Below, piece after piece: positions 62,412 through 64,000 of a DNA stretch of 64,000 nt. Position 1 is the first letter of the stretch. Each line of letters opens with the position of its first letter. Position numbers and translations under genes: made by a program. The notes under the pieces are model-generated. The model saw nothing but the letters and a program-made list of their open reading frames with translations, made no database searches and had not been told where the DNA came from. Origin of the DNA: Marininema halotolerans (GTDB lineage: Bacteria > Bacillota > Bacilli > Thermoactinomycetales > DSM-45169). The stretch is from positions 248,001 to 312,000 of the forward strand of contig NZ_FPAA01000004.1 of assembly GCF_900116235.1 (NCBI RefSeq), given 5' to 3'.

Positions 62412-62761
62412 CGTCTTTCTTCCTCCCTGTTCAAACGATCGCCATCCTCATCATAATGAAAAAAACCTTCCCTGGTTTTTACCCCAAGATGTCCAGCCCG
62501 AACCATCTTCTTAAGAAGGGGTGCAGGACGAAACTTGGCATCTCCGTATTCCCGAAAGAGACGTTCGAGAGACGCTAAAACCGAATCCAACCCAAATCGA
62601 TCAGCCATCTCCAAAGGCCCATAGGGAAATTGATAGCCACGCTTCATGGCAAAATCAATATCATCCTTAGAAGCCACTCCTTCCATTAGCGTGTAAAGGG
62701 CCTCATTAATTAAAATAACAATTAAACGGGTCGTAACAAATCCTGGGGATTCATTCATCAA
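62408..62761 (-). pseudogene. 3-hydroxyacyl-CoA dehydrogenase, C-terminal part after a frameshift
   Basis: The C-terminal all-helical domain of a 3-hydroxybutyryl-CoA dehydrogenase: ESPGFVTTRLIVILINEALY, then GYQFPYGPLEMADRFGLD and GHLGVKTREGFFHYDEDGDR. It is read in a different frame from the N-terminal part, and TTG/ATG codons at its start have GGAGG only a few bases upstream. A separately translated subunit is possible but the break falls within a conserved stretch. Its stop overlaps the ackA start. Confidence 0.75.
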
Positions 62762-63305
62762 CCTCCACGAAGGTTAAATCAATGGTCTTTAGGAAATCTT
62801 GGGCATGTTGAATCGTTTCTGAACTGGTCTGTAATCCACGTACAATCTCCACCAGATCCACCTGGGCACTCGAGTGAATAAAATGCAGACCGATCACTCG
62901 GTCTGCGCGTTTGGTCACTGCCGCAAGTTCAGTCACACTGAGCGTCGAAGTATTACTCGTAAGAATCGTATAGGGTGGACAGAGACGGTCACAGCGTTTG
63001 AAGACCTCTTTCTTGGCCTCCAAATCTTCTGTGACCGTCTCGATGACTAGATCTACTTTTGCCAGCTCATTAAGTGTCGCAGTAAATGTGATTCGTCCCA
63101 GAATGAGCTTTTTTTCAGCCTGTGTGATTCCCCATTTTGCGAGTTGCTTATTTAAACGAAGGTCCATCTGATGCTGGGTCAATTGTACAAGTGCTTCCGT
63201 TTGTTCAATCAGGATGACGTCGATCCCCTTCTTCGCTAGCATTTCAGCAATTCCTTGTCCCATCGTTCCACCACCATAGACAGCCACCCGTTGAATATCT
63301 CGCAC
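62751..63305 (-). pseudogene. 3-hydroxyacyl-CoA dehydrogenase, N-terminal part
   Basis: The NAD-binding domain of a 3-hydroxybutyryl-CoA dehydrogenase (184 residues): VAVYGGGTMGQGIAEMLAKK, then LVIETVTEDLEAKKEVF, ILTSNTSTLSVTELA and GLHFIHSSAQVDLVEIV with the catalytic His. It ends in EVDE-stop where an intact protein would continue with SPGFVTTRL. The cause is a duplicated TGAA in GATGAATGAATCC (near 62752-62759). GTG at 63305 follows AAGGAGA. Confidence 0.8.
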
Positions 63306-63329
63306 TGGGGGATCTCCTTCCACTTTCTA

Positions 63330-64000
63330 TCAACTACTGATGGTGACAGCGTCCTTTGCGTATCTTTTTAACAACATCCGGAATTGTTCACCAGACAGTA
63401 GCTCTTCTTTAAGCAGGACATCGAGTGCCTTTTCAAATACCGTTGCATATTGGTTGAGTAATTGAACGGTTTCTTGATAAAGGGTTTTAAGAATCTTTGT
63501 GGACTCATGATGCAACATGTCTTTTCCGATTAATTTCATATCGATAATACCCAGGTCTGACAAACCGGCTTCAATTAATGTCCGTGTATAGCGATTCGCC
63601 TGTACATAATCATTTTGTGCACCGGTGGAGCGGTTCCCATAAACTTTTTCCTCGGCTGCCGCTCCGGCTAGGCAGATCATAATCTGTCCTTCAATCTGCT
63701 TTTTGGTATATAGATACTGATCCTGACCGGGATGATGACGAACATACCCTAACGCTTGGCCTCGAGGGGCTAAGGAAACTTGGGAGACTGATTCGGGCCG
63801 GACCCATTCGGATACAATCGCGTGCCCCAGTTCGTGTATGGCAACTCGTTCGCGTTCTTCCTGTGTCGCCTCACGATCGGTTTTTTCCCCCATCATCACT
63901 TTGTCAATGGCTTGGGAGAGGTGCATTTGCTGAATAACACCATTCCCCTCCCGCATCGCATAAATCGCCGCCTCATTCGTTAGGCTCTCCAACTGCGCTC
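63330..64000 (-). CDS. FtsH-like ATP-dependent zinc protease, C-terminal part (5' partial)
   Basis: About 223 residues entering from the right edge (AQLESLTNEAAIYAMREG is the end of the AAA+ lid). The M41 peptidase domain follows: VMMGEKTDREATQEER, the zinc site VAIHELGHAIVSEW, the third-ligand region with ALGYVRHHP and QIEGQIMICLAGAAAEEKVYG and GAQNDYVQANRYTR. FtsH is a membrane hexamer degrading membrane and regulatory proteins. The tail is short and differs from vegetative FtsH, so this may be a second, special-purpose copy. A frame starting at a TTG (63992) is not the real start. Confidence 0.88.
   Translation of the reverse strand, partial: AQLESLTNEAAIYAMREGNGVIQQMHLSQAIDKVMMGEKTDREATQEERERVAIHELGHAIVSEWVRPESVSQVSLAPRGQALGYVRHHPGQDQYLYTKKQIEGQIMICLAGAAAEEKVYGNRSTGAQNDYVQANRYTRTLIEAGLSDLGIIDMKLIGKDMLHHESTKILKTLYQETVQLLNQYATVFEKALDVLLKEELLSGEQFRMLLKRYAKDAVTISS

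Overview
This window looks like a chromosome segment of an endospore-forming member of the Bacillales. The gene mix (CgeB-type and SpsIJKL-type spore genes, CotA-like laccases, a SpoIIM-family protein, a DUF1360 protein, LexA/YneA, hemEHY) and the frequent TTG/GTG starts behind strong Shine-Dalgarno sites would fit Thermoactinomycetaceae or a close relative. The assignment is an inference; no rRNA or tRNA gene is present to test it.

Layout. 1-2.3 kb: the end of an unrecognised gene, a YdeI/DUF1801 protein with a CDGSH iron-sulfur motif, and a TerC transporter behind a yybP-ykoY (manganese) riboswitch. 2.4-8.8 kb: an operon for dTDP-rhamnose synthesis (SpsIJKL type), three glycosyltransferase-like proteins including CgeB, and an APS kinase, probably for spore-surface glycan. 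8.9-11.5 kb: a winged-helix regulator, YnzC and YneB homologues, and an M42 aminopeptidase. 11.5-16.5 kb: a membrane protein, DUF4129, DUF4350, MoxR and DUF58 operon. 16.6-18.2 kb: a Csp-type copper protein and divergent lexA/yneA with two SOS boxes. 18.2-23.8 kb: hemE-hemH-hemY, acylphosphatase and a tyrosine recombinase. 24-34.4 kb: secreted proteins (one a lipin/LNS2-type HAD phosphatase), YcaQ-type glycosylase, SDR, SulP transporter, VOC protein and two tandem alanine/glycine:cation symporters.

35.6-59.5 kb is the most accessory part. It holds a ferritin-like protein, three members of an unrecognised small protein family, two TetR-regulated loci, a signal-less matrixin protease, two two-domain DUF1259-like proteins, a metal-binding lipoprotein, two CotA-like multicopper oxidases, a GMC oxidoreductase, a large catalase, a BclA-tail-like jelly-roll protein, a SpoIIM/RDD pair, and gene debris. 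I read it as a spore-surface and oxidative-chemistry region; the sequence suggests this by association only. 59.9-64 kb: aspartate-type aminotransferase, acetate kinase, a 3-hydroxyacyl-CoA dehydrogenase interrupted by a 4-base duplication, and the C-terminal part of an FtsH-like protease.

Long, near-perfect hairpins follow nearly every transcription unit, and several stop codons lie inside the stems. Three decayed genes were found: an alcohol dehydrogenase tail, a VOC/glyoxalase gene, and the split dehydrogenase. No CRISPR array, complete insertion sequence or RNA gene other than the riboswitch was seen.
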